Assembly: GCA_963681505.1 (NCBI GenBank)
Contig: OY811973.1
Coordinates: 13,266,268 to 13,330,267, forward strand
From: Eunapius fragilis
Taxonomy: Eukaryota; Porifera; Demospongiae; Spongillida; Spongillidae
Reading direction: 5' to 3'
DNA length: 64,000 nucleotides
The stretch's first letter is position 1. Every line of letters begins with the position of its first letter. The notes beneath the pieces are model-generated. The model was not told the origin of the DNA. It searched no databases and was given only the letters and a program-made list of their open reading frames with translations. Shown here in pieces: positions 12,118 to 21,756 of the stretch. A program made the translations under genes and the position numbers.

Positions 12118-12305
12118 AGGGCATCCACCATCCTGAAGAGGGCGCAGGTGTCAGTACAATATTTGGGTGGTTACAATAAGCTTCTCTAGCAAGCTGTACA
12201 TGTAATAAAAAATAGAGCCTCACAAATCCACAATCAGATAAAGGTACATATAGGCAGCTGGAACAAACAAATACACAACCACATATGTACGCTTTGGATA
12301 TGAAT
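12118..12305. repeat. Direct repeat flanking the inverted satellite (left copy)
   Basis: This begins GCATCCACCATCCTGAAGAG and includes ACAATAAGCTTCTCT, TCCACAATCAGATAAAGGTA and ACACAACCACATATGTAC. The same series recurs in the same orientation at 13757-13975. A polypurine/G run (12051-12075) lies just upstream. Confidence 0.8.
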
Positions 12306-12380
12306 ATAATATTAACAAACAGTAGTTCCCTCAAAAGTACATCACACTCAGGGCTAGATCTGGCTTGACTCTGAAACACA

Positions 12381-13655
12381 GCTGACAAAAAAAGAACCCT
12401 GTGGGTGTGGTGAGGAGTGTGTGGATTGTCAGCTATGTTCCTTAACCCCTCCCACTCCTGGAAAATACACCACACCCACAGGGGTCTTTTTAGTCGGCTA
12501 TGTTACTTAACCCCTCACACCTTAACCAGAAAGTTCACCGCACCCACAGGGCTCTTTTTTGTCGGCTATGTTACTTAACCCCTCACAATCCTGGAAAATA
12601 CACCACACCCACAGGGCTCTTTTTTGTCGGCTATGTTTCTTAACCCCTCACACCTTAACCAGAAAGTTCACCGCACCCACAGGGCTCTTTTTTGTCGGCT
12701 ATGTTCCTTAACCCCTCCCACTCCTGGAAAATACACCACACCCACAGGGGTCTTTTTAGTCGACTATGTTACTTAACCCCTCACACCTTAACCAGAAAGT
12801 TCACCGCACCCACAGGGCTCTTTTTTGTCGGCTATGTTACTTAACCCCTCACAATCCTGGAAAATACACCACACCCACAGGGCTCTTTTTTGTCGGCTAT
12901 GTTTCTTAACCCCTCACACCTTAACCAGAAAGTTCACCGCACCCACAGGGCTCTTTTTTGTCGGCTATGTTACTTAACCCCTCACAATCCTGGAAAATTC
13001 ACCACACCCACAGAGCTCTTTTTTGTCGGCTATGTTATTTAACCCCTCACACCTTAACCAGAAAGTTCACCGCACCCACAGGACTCTTTTTTGTCGGCTA
13101 TGTTCCTTAACCCCTCCCACTCCTGGAAAATACACCACACCCACAGGGGTCTTTTTAGTCGACTATGTTACTTAACCCCTCACACCTTAACCAGAAAGTT
13201 CACCGCACCCACAGGGCTCTTTTTTGTCGGCTATGTTACTTAACCCTTCACAATCCTGGAAAATGCACCACACCCACAGGGATCTTTTTAGTCGGCTATG
13301 TTACTTAACCCCTCACACCTTAACCAGAAAGTTCACCGCACCAACAGGGCTCTTTTTTGTCGGCTATGTTACTTAACCCCTCACAATCCTGGAAAATACA
13401 CCACACCCACAGGGGTATTTTTAGTCGGCTATGTTACTTAACCCCTCACAATCCTGGAAAATACACCACACCCACAGGAGTCTTTTTAGTCAGCTATGTT
13501 ACTTAACCCCTCACACCTTAACCAGAAAGTTCACCGCACCCACAGGGCTCTTTTTTGTCGGCTATGTTACTTAACCCCTCACAATCCTGGAAAATTCACC
13601 ACACCCACAGGAGTCTTTTTAGTCCATTCCTTAACCAGAAAGCTCACCACACATC
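12381..13655 (-). repeat. 133-bp higher-order satellite (65 + 68 bp), opposite orientation to the 64-bp array
   Basis: GTCGGCTATGTT recurs at alternating spacings of 68 and 65 bp (12493, 12561, 12626), reflecting two monomer types: one ending CACACCTTAACCAGAAAGTT, one ending CACAATCCTGGAAAATACAC. In reverse complement the monomer carries GGGGTTAAGTAACATAGCCG and GCCCTGTGGGTG, matching the 64-bp monomer at 6793-8817. The two arrays are therefore one family, in opposite orientations. Confidence 0.9.
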
Positions 13656-13756
13656 CTCTCCTACACTAAGCCCTTCAAAGGGGAGGAGGGGATGGGACAT
13701 ACACATACACATACACAGTACTTAGAGATAGAACTCACAACCAGAGCAACCTTGTT

Positions 13757-13975
13757 ACAGGCCATCCACCATCCTGAAGAGAGCACAGGTGTCAGTATGA
13801 TATTTGGCTGGTCACAATAAGCTTCTCTTAATAGCTGGGAGATACCATGTACTTTATTTATCCCTGCAATAAAAATAGAGACAAGTACAAGTATCCACAA
13901 TCAGATAAAGGTACATGTAGGCAGCTGGAACAGACAAATACACAACCACATATGTACATAGGCATTGGATATGAA
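13757..13975. repeat. Direct repeat flanking the inverted satellite (right copy)
   Basis: The counterpart of 12118-12305, longer by an internal segment (around 13833-13862). Together the two copies bracket the 133-bp array. Confidence 0.8.
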
Positions 13976-14008
13976 CAAAACACCCCAGGAAAAAGGGCTG
14001 GGAGAGTA

Positions 14009-14009
<1 letters not shown>

Positions 14010-14073
<64 letters not shown>

Positions 14074-14095
14074 GTGTGTGTGTGCGCGTGTGTAC
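14010..14095. repeat. (TG)n/(TA)n microsatellite
   Basis: A TG run followed by TATATATATA and more TG. Low complexity. Confidence 0.9.
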
Positions 14096-14289
14096 AGACC
14101 ACACCCAGGTATTAAAATGACCAGCGGCCCTTTCTGGGGTACAGGCCACACCCAGACATTAAAACTACTAGAGAATCATTCTTGCCCAGACCAACTGCCC
14201 AGCATGCAGTTTGGGAGATTTAAACATTAACCCATTCTTGCCCATGGTACAGGCCACACCCAGGCAACTCAACTAGATAGATTTAACCC

Positions 14290-14514
14290 AATCTTTCCCA
14301 GGGTATAGACCACACCCACAACACACAACTGACTAGCAGCTTTAGATATTTAACTCATTCATGCCCAGGGTACAGATCAACCCAACAGGTTACATCAGCA
14401 TCAGCTAAAAAGATTCTTCCTAATATATACACCCTAGGAAAAAGAGCTGGGAGTATGTGTGTGTGTGTGAGTGTCTGTGTGTATACACTGAAACACACAC
14501 ACACGCACACACAC

Positions 14515-14561
<47 letters not shown>

Positions 14562-14581
14562 GACACACACACACACACACA

Positions 14582-14631
<50 letters not shown>

Positions 14632-15165
14632 CCACAACCAGGCAACTCAACTAACCCAATCTTGCCCAGGGTACAAATAACACCCAGATGATACAACTGA
14701 CTAGCGTCTAGAGATATTTAACTCCTTCTTGCCCAGGGCACAGACCAACTCAACCAGTTACATAAAGAGATTCATCCCACGAAAAAGAGCTGGGAGTATG
14801 CGTGTGTGTGTCTGTGTGTATACACTGAAACACACACACATATACACACATACACACACATACACACACACGTGCACATAGAGAGATTCTCCTAACATAC
14901 ATCCTAGGAAAAAGAGCCCACACACATACACACACATACACACACACACAGACACACATACTCACACATACTAGTACACACAATCCTGCTCAGGGTAAAG
15001 ACCACGCCCAGATGACATAAATGACTAGCGGCTAGAGGTATTTAACCCAGGGTACAGACCAACCCAACCGGTTAGTCTGCATCAGCTAAAGAGATTCTTA
15101 AAAGAGATTCTTCCTAATATACACCCAGGAAAAAGAGCTGGTCGTATGTGTGAATGTTTGTGTGC
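14290..15165. repeat. Tandem repeat of about 346 bp containing CA/TG tracts
   Basis: AAAAAGAGCTGGGAGTATG or its close variant occurs near 14437, 14783 and 15131, spacings of 346 and 348 bp. Each unit also carries GACTAGCGGCTAGAGATATT, CCCAGGGTACAGACCA, AGATTCTTCCTAATATA and a CA/TG tract of variable length (14455-14630 longest). A diverged unit starts near 13987. Confidence 0.75.
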
Positions 15166-15209
15166 GCGCGCGTGGTGTACTTGTCATGCGCAATCATGTG
15201 AAGATATAG

Positions 15210-15368
15210 GAACGGACCGTTAACTTACGCAGTCGTAGAAAACAGGTTGACACATGCCGAGTGCATCTTCGTAGGCCGATGAAAGAAATTTTCAAACGTT
15301 TTGAACCAGACGAGCATTTAGAAAACGACACGCTCCTCCCACTCACACACGCACCAGCACCAGCATAA
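15210..15368 (+). pseudogene. Unidentified C-terminal coding fragment
   Basis: The plus-strand frame from 15210 to TAA 15366-15368 reads ERTVNLRSRRKQVDTCRVHL, then RRPMKEIFKRFEPDEHLEND, then LLPLTHAPAPA. The composition (basic, then acidic, then a Pro/Ala tail) and codon use look like real protein rather than chance. There is no ATG; upstream is TAG at 15207. An AG acceptor could join at TACGCAG (about 15232). I do not recognise the family. It lies just beyond the Ulp1 fragment but on the opposite strand, so it probably belongs to a different inserted element. Confidence 0.35.
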
Positions 15369-15551
15369 CTTGTTCTATAAGGGCGCACCCACCATTGGCA
15401 TGTTATTAATCATCATTAGCTCTAAATAAGATTATTTCGAAATTAACAAAAGTAATTAATTTTGTTGTTGATTCTTCTGCTCGCAAGATGAATGTGAAAA
15501 ATAAAAGAATGCATTATTTATATTTTAAAAAATAATCCTACTGCGTTCATG

Positions 15552-15923
15552 TTAGAAAAAAATCAAATACGTTACATGCGTTTTCAATGTACAGGCGTCT
15601 ATGGATGTCCGAAATTGCTGGACATGATATGCGAAATCAGTAGCAAATGCTATAGAGTACACACCACAGTCCGAAGCTTTGTCTTGAAATTGAACCTTAT
15701 GGATTTTCAATGTTATTTTTTGATTACCAGTGTGAAGCAAGGAAGCTATTTGTATTTTTGTGTCAGTAGATACACAACTGTATACACTGTCATAAATGTT
15801 GACACAATCAGATGATACATGCTCTACAGCAATCCAGTGATTTCCATCAACATGAAGTATTTGAATGAATGCTTCATTAGTCACTGGATAGGACAGATTC
15901 TGGCCTAATAAACAGTCGTACAA
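15552..15923 (-). pseudogene. Ulp1/C48-type cysteine protease domain of the Ginger-type transposase
   Basis: Minus-strand frame with the C48 catalytic layout: His in VDGNHWIAVEHV, Asp in VNIYDSVYS, Gln in VQFQDKASDC and the Cys in SDCGVYSIAFA. All four catalytic-site residues are present. The proteins known with this layout are SUMO/ubiquitin-like proteases, and Ginger1 transposons are reported to carry one downstream of the integrase. The frame starts without an ATG, continuing from degenerate coding at 15924-16040, and loses similarity after about residue 105, where the inserted 12 kb begins. The fragment is expected to run on into the PHD finger at 2927-3119. Confidence 0.8.
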
Positions 15924-16041
15924 TCCTGCCCTTTATGGGAACTGGCTCTTAATCATTTTTAAAGCAGATTTGGATATCTCCTAACCATTTACCTTCTTTA
16001 ATAGCTTTATCCAGTTTTTCAGCAGATGTAGTTGTAGCTTT

Positions 16042-16385
16042 CTATGTAAGAACCCTTCCGCCTTTTGCTTCATTTAGGTTGGCCTTTACCTTTGTAGATT
16101 TTTCAAGTGTTACAACACCAGTTATTTCACAGTCTGACTCCATTTGATTGGCACATGATTTGGATTTAGGGTGGCAATGACTGCTGCAATTAAATCCAGC
16201 GGCTCTACATGCACAATGCTTATCTTTGCATCCTTTCTTGCAGATACATTTCAAATTATCCTTCCTGTCTGAGCAGCTTCTCTAAGTGTTATTGTAGGCA
16301 ATTTGGAATGTCCTTTATACAATGGTAGACCTCTTGAATGGCATTAACTCGCCACTTGGATACCAGTTAGAGAGGATACCATGTT
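16042..16385 (-). pseudogene. Cys-rich (CRC-like) domain of the transposase
   Basis: Minus-strand coding: first WYPSGELMPFKRSTIVYKG and LPTITLREAAQTGR, then after a one-base frameshift near 16255 the Cys-rich segment KCICKKGCKDKHCACRAAG, FNCSSHCHPKSKSCAN. The CxCxxGCxxxxCxCxxxxxxC spacing resembles the tesmin/TSO1-type zinc domain and is found in KRBA2-like transposon proteins between integrase and Ulp1. The frame ends TAG at 16042-16044; degenerate coding continues downstream toward Ulp1. Confidence 0.7.
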
Positions 16386-16514
16386 CACTCCTGAAAATAA
16401 ATACATCATAAATGCTATGTGGCTAAGCAATAACATTTATAACACTGCACCCCATATTCATCTAACCCAGGCCAAAGTAGTAAATGCAGTTAGACTCTAC
16501 CCATGTCCAGAAAG

Positions 16515-16730
16515 TTACATAAACATGTATAACTTACTGTAGTTGATAAAGATCATGTCTAACTTCGCAACATAGCACAGCAAACGTGGCATATCAGTTG
16601 ATGACCGTTCATTTGTTGGTACCCGCACTGTAACACTATCTCCAGCGCAATAGGTATTGCACTGATGTCGCTTACGCTTGGCATACTGGGTCTTCATCCT
16701 TTCGACATTTTTGCGATACTCTTTATCAGC
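16515..16730 (-). pseudogene. Post-integrase segment of the transposase
   Basis: On minus, after a TGA near 16735, the frame reads EAADKEYRKNVERMKTQYAK, RKRHQCNTYCAGDSVTVRVP and NERSSTDMPRLLCYVAKL. The pattern of a Lys/Arg coiled stretch, then GDxVxVxVP, then a short beta-rich segment, corresponds to the chromo/GPY-like region that follows integrase in these proteins. GTAAGT in AACTACAGTAAGTTATAC may be a donor. Confidence 0.6.
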
Positions 16731-16744
16731 TGCCTCTCATACAT

Positions 16745-17373
16745 TTACATGGCGATTGCTGGTAGTGAGAGCTGAATCAGTTGCCAGTGGAGGGGTTTAC
16801 AACAAGCAGGAGACACTGATGAATGAGAATGAGTTGATGGCTTAAAAGGAGAGGTGACTGAACGAGTGTGAGATGGTGACTGAACAGGAGACACTGATGA
16901 ATGAGAATGAGTTGATGGCTTAACAGGAGAGGTGACTGAACGAGTGTGAGATAGTGACTGAACAGGAGGCACTGATGAATGTGAATGAGTTGATGGCTTA
17001 ACAGGAGAGGTGACTGAACGAGTGTGAGATGGTGACTGAACAGGAGACACTGATGAACTGGTTCGGATTGTTGGTTTAACAGGAGAGGTGATTGAAGAAC
17101 TGTGAGATGGTGACTGAAGAGGAGACGCTGATGAATGGGTAAACGTTGGTTTAACAGGAGAGGTGATTGAAGGAGAAACATGAGATGGTGACTGAACAGG
17201 GTACGCCGCTGAAGTATGGGTTGGAGATTGAACTGTAAACACTGGCACAGAAGTATGACTGTTCACAGAATTGCTAGACCTGTTCAATGTTTTAGGGATC
17301 AATGATGTGTTTGGCAACAGGTGACTAGATGCATGATTTGGAGAAGATCCATTTTCACTGACATTGTCCACAT
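16745..17373 (-). pseudogene. Ser/Pro-rich repeat exon of the transposase
   Basis: An exon starting after TTCTCTAG (acceptor at 17374-17375) reads DVDNVSENGSSPNHASSHLL, then about seven repeats of 24-26 residues built on SPVQSPSHTRSVTSPVKPS and STHSHSSV. The repeats are nearly identical in DNA, so they expanded recently. The first two bases complete the GAT codon left open by the previous exon (donor CATG|GTAAGT at 17532), which supports the join. The segment is a flexible linker between integrase and the Cys-rich domain. Confidence 0.7.
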
Positions 17374-17531
17374 CTAGAGAACATGATGAAAAAATATTCA
17401 GTATACACATTGGTTATTCCAATATTTAACCCTACACCTGGGAGGGGGGGGGGGGGGGGAGGGTTGTTTTGCAATTATCGTTATCCATAGGGGGTGTAAA
17501 ATTTAATAATGGAATAGCCCATTGTACTTAC

Positions 17532-18137
17532 CATGCATCAGATCAGCCACTTCTTCCTCCATAATTCATGATCCCTTTCCTTTAGGAAGCTCTGCAAAGG
17601 GTGTTGTTCGGGGAGGCTGACCAAAAACCACATCATAAGGACTTTTCTTCAGGGTGCAGCATAGTTGTGTGTTTAGGTTATCTAAATGTGTAAGGAAATG
17701 GTCAATATAAAATTTTCCTACAACCATTACTAACATACATTGAATTCGTGGCAACCAATCAGTCCATGGAACATTTCCTGTGCCTCCCCATTCCTTTTTC
17801 ATAGATTGAATCTGCATCTCCACACAGTGGTTACCCTTTTCCACCAATCCTTGCGATTGAGAATGGCAAGGACGTCCATTTATGATGACAACTTGACCTG
17901 GCCATAATGTCAATGTTTCTTTGACAATTTCATTGACAAATTCCCTGCCATTATCGGACTGCAGTATCTTGGGAAGCCCCAAATATGAGAACACTTTTGT
18001 TGCAAGCCCAACAGCAACCTCCACTGCAGATTTCCTCATCAAAGGCCACATGACATGAAACTTGGACAGTGATCCATGTAGTGTGCGATGTAGTTGTATG
18101 AGTCATCTGGCATATGCCTCATATCAATGAGGTCAAT
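17532..18137 (-). pseudogene. DDE integrase core of a Ginger/KRBA2-type transposase
   Basis: The exon starts after CTTCATGCAG (acceptor) with IDLIDMRHMPDDSYNYIAHY, giving the first catalytic Asp. The second Asp is in ILQSDNGREFVNE and the Glu in GLVEKGNHCVEMQ. NLNTQLCCTLKKSPYDVVFG matches the conserved C-terminal NxxxxxxxxxxPYxxVFG motif. Two breaks inactivate it: a one-base deletion at about 18055 (DHC instead of DHW..) and a TGA at 17566-17568, after which the frame continues IMEEEVADLMH to the donor. Gypsy integrases share the fold, but no RT, gag or LTR is near, and the terminal inverted repeats fit a DNA transposon. Confidence 0.85.
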
Positions 18138-18192
18138 CTGCATGAAGTATTCACATTAAATCAAACAGCCTTTATATATTACTATGTCTTAC

Positions 18193-18520
18193 TTGACAAC
18201 GAGTCAGAAATCCAGATGCAAGTATTGGCTTTAGCGGAGCAGTGCTGTTTTGAGGCTGCTTTAGCTGACAGATGGCCCACGTGTTGCAAAAATATTGGAC
18301 AGCCTCCCTAGGTAGACATTCGTAGGATCTCTGAACTTGCAATTGAATGATATGTTGATATACCAATTTAACATGTTCAGGGATGCTTTACTTCAACAAG
18401 TGTTTTCTTATAGCCGACATGTCCGTTCTCCAATGAGTGTATACGCTCCAAGATGTCATAAAATTTCTCAACTGTGGCAACGACACGGTAGTGGCCAAAC
18501 ATGGTTGTGTCGTTTTCATT
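18193..18520 (-). pseudogene. H2C2 zinc-binding (integrase N-terminal) exon
   Basis: Between acceptor TAAATGCAG (18521-18523) and donor CAA|GTAAGA (ends 18193). It reads GHYRVVATVEKFYDILERIH, HVGYKKTLVEVKHP, then after a one-base insertion EHVKLVYQHIIQLQVQRSYE and AVQYFCNTWAICQLKQPQNS. The H...H (via GHVGYKKT and the following region) and CNTWAIC form the HHCC zinc site that precedes retroviral-type DDE cores. The downstream APLKPILASGFLTRCQ links directly to the catalytic exon. Confidence 0.75.
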
Positions 18521-18652
18521 CTGCATTTAGTGGAAACAATTAAAAACCCAAATGAACCAACCATCACATTTACGTACATGTAGAACTGATACAAATGAAT
18601 GAACTGAAGTGTATCTCTTATCACTGACATAACGCGTTTACATAGTATTCAC

Positions 18653-18902
18653 CTTTATTTTTGCTGGTAGACAGAGAACATCAGCCAATTCTAACTCCGG
18701 ATAGCTAAGTAGCTTAAATTGTTTAGTTCTGTTGGCCCAGTGCTTAAATGATGCCGTGACGCTACCATCTTGTTCTCCTTTGATTGCTTGTCGTATCCTT
18801 TTCGCTTTCTCCTCGGTGACCGTTTTGCTATAGTTCCTTTATCATAGTACCTCTCTTTACAAAACGTTTCAAACTACCTTTTGTGCTCTTTTTTTTTGCC
18901 AT
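18653..18902 (-). pseudogene. N-terminal exon of the transposase
   Basis: A minus ATG at 18902 lies about 60 bp inside the terminal repeat. After MAKKKSTKGSLKRF there is a frameshifted conserved part YYDKGTIAK / TVTEEKAKRIRQAIKGEQDG, SFKHWANRTKQFKLLSYPEL and LADVLCLPAKIK, ending at donor AAAG|GTGAAT. The frame requires at least one missing base near 18830. KRBA2-like proteins start in this way, though I am recalling a pattern rather than a checked alignment. Confidence 0.55.
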
Positions 18903-18960
18903 CTGACAAATTTCACACTTCGCCACGTGGAACTATGCATGCATACAGGATCAGGATGCG

Positions 18961-19048
18961 CAATTTATAAATTGTTGCACAGATTATGAATTCATAAATT
19001 GCGCAGCGCAATTTATAAATTGCGCAAATTCACAATTTGCGCCCAACA
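18961..19048 (-). repeat. Right terminal inverted repeat of the 16.4-kb element
   Basis: Reverse complement of 2628-2715 with one mismatch. It ends CGCCCAACA and is followed by the CTAC target copy at 19049-19052. Confidence 0.92.
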
Positions 19049-19052
19049 CTAC

Positions 19053-19067
19053 CACTACCACCCAAAG
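19053..19067 (+). pseudogene. KADPEKKKAS-repeat gene, exon 1 end with splice donor
   Basis: Removing the element and one CTAC copy joins 2627 to 19053 in frame (Thr-rich, ...TTTTQ) and reaches AAAG|GTATGT, a good splice donor after 19067. The exon ends with two bases (AG) of a split codon, and exon 2 at 20878 begins with C, completing AGC. The matching phase supports one gene across the insertion. Confidence 0.65.
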
Positions 19068-19323
19068 GTATGTTATTGCATGTTGTATTAACTTTAAAAA
19101 GCTGTGCATGTAGCATTTGTTCAGCATAGTCGGGCGGCCCTACTACCGCGTTTGGTCGGGTTTGTCACCCTACTACCTGACCAAACGCGTTCGTAGGGCC
19201 CGACATACAGCAAGGATCTGCACAAAACCATTCCCTTCACATGTAAAGCATGCATGGTGACTGTACAGTTGTCTATTGTTTTAATCTGATGTATAAAAAG
19301 GCTTCCTTATCCTTATCTTATAA

Positions 19324-20754
19324 AGGCGTTTCTTCACTAGCAACCGCAAACCGGATCGATCCGGATCGGGGGTGCGTCTTCACTAGCTAATTAGCATTCA
19401 TCGACCAAACCGGATCGATCCAGTTGGGGCGTAACCCATGACAAAATGGCCGCTGTGCAATTATGGAGTAACGCTTGAACGTTGGTGGGAATCTGCATGG
19501 GGGGCAGCTGACGTTCAGCGACAGCTGGACGGCGTTGTACGAAATAAGTTGATTTATCAGCGGATATGTACTGCTCACAACGATCGAATATATACTTGAA
19601 TACTAGGAGATGTATTCAATACGCTAGGAGATGTATTCAATACTTGAATACATCTCCTAGCGCGTTGCCGCCTACGTTTTTTTGCCCTTTTTGTGCGATT
19701 TTGGAGGTTTCTTTTTCGTAGCTGGAAGTAGGCCGCTAAGGCTAAGCACTGGTATATGCTTGCTTAGCCTTAGCGGCCTACTTCCAGCACGAAAAAGAAA
19801 CCTCCAAAATGGCACAAAAAGGGCAAGCCTAGTTTCCTCGTTACTCCATAGTTGCACAGCGGCCATTTTGTCATGGGTTACGCCCCAACTGGATCGATCC
19901 GGTTTGGTCGATGAATGCTAATTAGCTAGTGAAGACGCACCCCCGATCCGGATCGATCCGGTTTGCGGTTGCTAGTGAAGAAACGCCTTTAAGCATTCAT
20001 CGACCAAACCGGATTGATCCAGTTGGGGCGTAACCCATGACAAAATGGCAGCTGTGCAACTGGTATATGCTTGCTTAGCCTTAGCGGCCTACGAAAAAGA
20101 AACCTCCAAAATCACACAAAAAGGGCAAAAAAAAAAGAACGTCGGCGGCAACGCGCTAGGAGATGTATTCAAGTATTGATTTCACGGATGTATATAGACC
20201 TACCTTCTAGGCCTATATAGTGAGTATACATGTATACCGGAATGTTATTATGTACTTTTATATGCTTTTGTAGATTGCTATTGACTGTTGCCCTCGGCTT
20301 ACATGTAATGCATGTATCTCCAAGAAAATCGTGGTGCAAACCTCAAAGTAAACAATGGTGGAGTCAGGTTATGGACAACACATGCATAATATGATGACCA
20401 ATGGTGGTGGGATAACTTAAGAATGTCGAAAGACGCGTACGACGTTCTTTGTAATGAGCTGAAGAATCACATACAAAGTTCCCACGTTCGATCGTATCCA
20501 TATTCGTTGTGAGCAGTACATATCCACTGATAAATCAACTTATTTCGTACAACGCCGTCCAGCTGTCGCTGAACGTCAGCTGCCCCCCAGATTCCCACCA
20601 ACGTTCGTTACTCCATATTGCACAGCTGCCATTTTGTCATGGGTTACGCCCCAACTGGATCGATCCGGTTTGGTCGATGAATGCTAATTAGCTAGTGAAG
20701 ACGCACCCCCGATCCGGATCGATCCGGTTTGCGGTTGCTAGTGAAGAAACGCCT
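19324..20754. mobile_element. Composite PIF/Harbinger-like element with TAA target duplication
   Basis: The outer ends (AGGCGTTTCTTCACTAGC..., 19324-19449 and 20629-20754) are about 126-bp inverted repeats, apparently identical. TAA flanks both ends (19321-19323, 20755-20757). A further right arm lies inside at 19862-19988 and a partial left arm follows at 19992-20047, so the structure is two fused copies. Internal blocks TAGGCCGCTAAGG/CCTTAGCGGCCTA are also mirrored (19655-19745, 19755-19835, 20060-20170). A three-base TWA duplication and the HTH-like fragment inside point to PIF/Harbinger. It sits in intron 1 of the KADPEKKKAS-repeat gene. Confidence 0.8.
20393..20507 (+). pseudogene. Harbinger-type transposase N-terminal remnant
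   Basis: The frame reads DQWWWDNLRMSKDAYDVLCN ELKNHIQ. The pattern WW..NLRMSKxxYDxLxxEL is like the start of PIF/Harbinger transposases (FRMSxxTFxxLL). It has no catalytic part, and the element is non-autonomous. At 19445-19590 the mirror copy starts MAAVQLWSN, followed by a shifted RWWESAWGAADVQRQLDGVV. Confidence 0.45.
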
Positions 20755-20877
20755 TAATTATAAAACTAATTGTCTAGCCATGTACATGTTTGCAACTGTA
20801 TGAATATAATTGCTGTTGCAAGGGCTGAGAACTAGATGAAATGAGAATAACTGCAACCATATCCTTCTCCCATATAG

Positions 20878-21261
20878 CTACTCCTTGTATGAACCCAAAT
20901 CTCATGCACTAATGGAGTATAATGGTGGTCTTGAAAAAGCTATTCTTAGGGATAGTGAGCTTCTAAGTGAAATAAATGATGCCTTTTGTAAGTCTCATCT
21001 ATTGCTAGCTCAAAAGGTTGTTACTAGATCTGCCCATGCAGCAGTAAGTAAGACTGGGGCAGAGGCATTAGTTTCTAAAGCACTAAGTGTACGAAGAGCA
21101 AAAGCAGGGTCATTGCTAAAAATTATCCGTGAAATAAATGCAATGAAATTAGGAGAAAATGATATTTTAGTAGGGCATAGGTATCATACTGCCGGCTCTG
21201 AACCTTACTTTTTAAATACTTCGTACACTTACCTGAATTATAGTGCACTTTGCAAAATGAG
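20878..21261 (+). CDS. KADPEKKKAS-repeat gene, exon 2
   Basis: Bounded by a pyrimidine-rich acceptor (TTCTCCCATATAG, exon from 20878) and donor ATGAG|GTAAGA (exon to 21261). It is open throughout and reads YSLYEPKSHALMEYNGGLEK, AILRDSELLSEINDAFCKSH, later AHAAVSKTGAEALVSKALSV, RRAKAGSLLKIIREINAMKL and HRYHTAGSEPYFLNTSYTYL. It is largely helical and basic. I recall similar YSLxEPKxxxLxEY and YHTASTEPYF motifs in uncharacterised sponge/cnidarian proteins bearing KADPEKKKAS repeats, which supports the join to exon 1. No enzymatic motif is visible; function unknown. Confidence 0.65.
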
Positions 21262-21369
21262 GTAAGAATTGAATAATACTCTATGTGGGTTCACGTGTAA
21301 ACTTGCTTGAAAAAACAATAAGGTAAAATTTTAAAAATCATACTCTCTGTCTCTGTCACGTACATATAG

Positions 21370-21756
21370 ATGGCAGCTGAAGACCTAACTGGTTTTTTTA
21401 ATCAAGAGAGGTCGGAGGAGGAAGAGGATGACATACATCCTCCAACTCCTCTCCCCTTCACCCCGCCACCTCCAGCAGAAGCCCCGCTCCTGCCACCACC
21501 ACCACCAGTGCTGCCCCCACCGGCACCACCAGCGCTGCCCCCGCCGGCGTTCTTGGCGGAACAACAAGCAGCGATACTCCCGCCGCCACCACCACCAGCT
21601 GCGCTAGCTCCCGCCGGTACCACCGCCGCCTGTGCTCCCTCCCTCCCTGGCCTGCATGGATGGCCACTGCCACCCTGGCTGAATGCAGCATGGCGGGGAG
21701 GCCAGGGAGGAGGACGTCCCCGCAGGCGACGAGGGTGCGCGGGCGAGGACAATTAA
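21370..21756 (+). CDS. Proline-rich protein frame, possible exon or separate gene
   Basis: ATG 21370 follows ACATATAG, so this could be an initiation codon or the start of an exon. It reads MAAEDLTGFFNQERSEEEED, then repeated PPPPP/APP stretches (residues 30-85), then GLHGWPLPPWLNAAW and an Arg/Gly tail (RGGQGGGRPRRRRG), ending TAA at 21754-21756. If spliced from exon 2 in the observed phase, the frame would instead be WQLKT and stop, so either this is a different gene or exon 2 uses another acceptor. The stop coincides with the AAT-rich tail of the LINE inserted on the other strand, so the original C-terminus may be lost. Confidence 0.45.
   Translation: MAAEDLTGFFNQERSEEEEDDIHPPTPLPFTPPPPAEAPLLPPPPPVLPPPAPPALPPPAFLAEQQAAILPPPPPPAALAPAGTTAACAPSLPGLHGWPLPPWLNAAWRGGQGGGRPRRRRGCAGEDN

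Noticed and set aside
11691-14983. His/Thr and Cys/Val repeat frames
   Set aside because: Artefacts of CA/TG dinucleotide tracts.
16777-17181. Overlapping minus-strand Leu/His-rich frame in the Ser/Pro repeat exon
   Set aside because: A frame-shifted shadow of the Ser/Pro repeats; the chosen frame fits the splice phase from the integrase exon.
17566-18051. Gypsy or retroviral integrase from an LTR element
   Set aside because: No RT, protease or LTR nearby; inverted termini, the Ulp1 and PHD partners and gene order fit a Ginger/KRBA2-type DNA transposon better.
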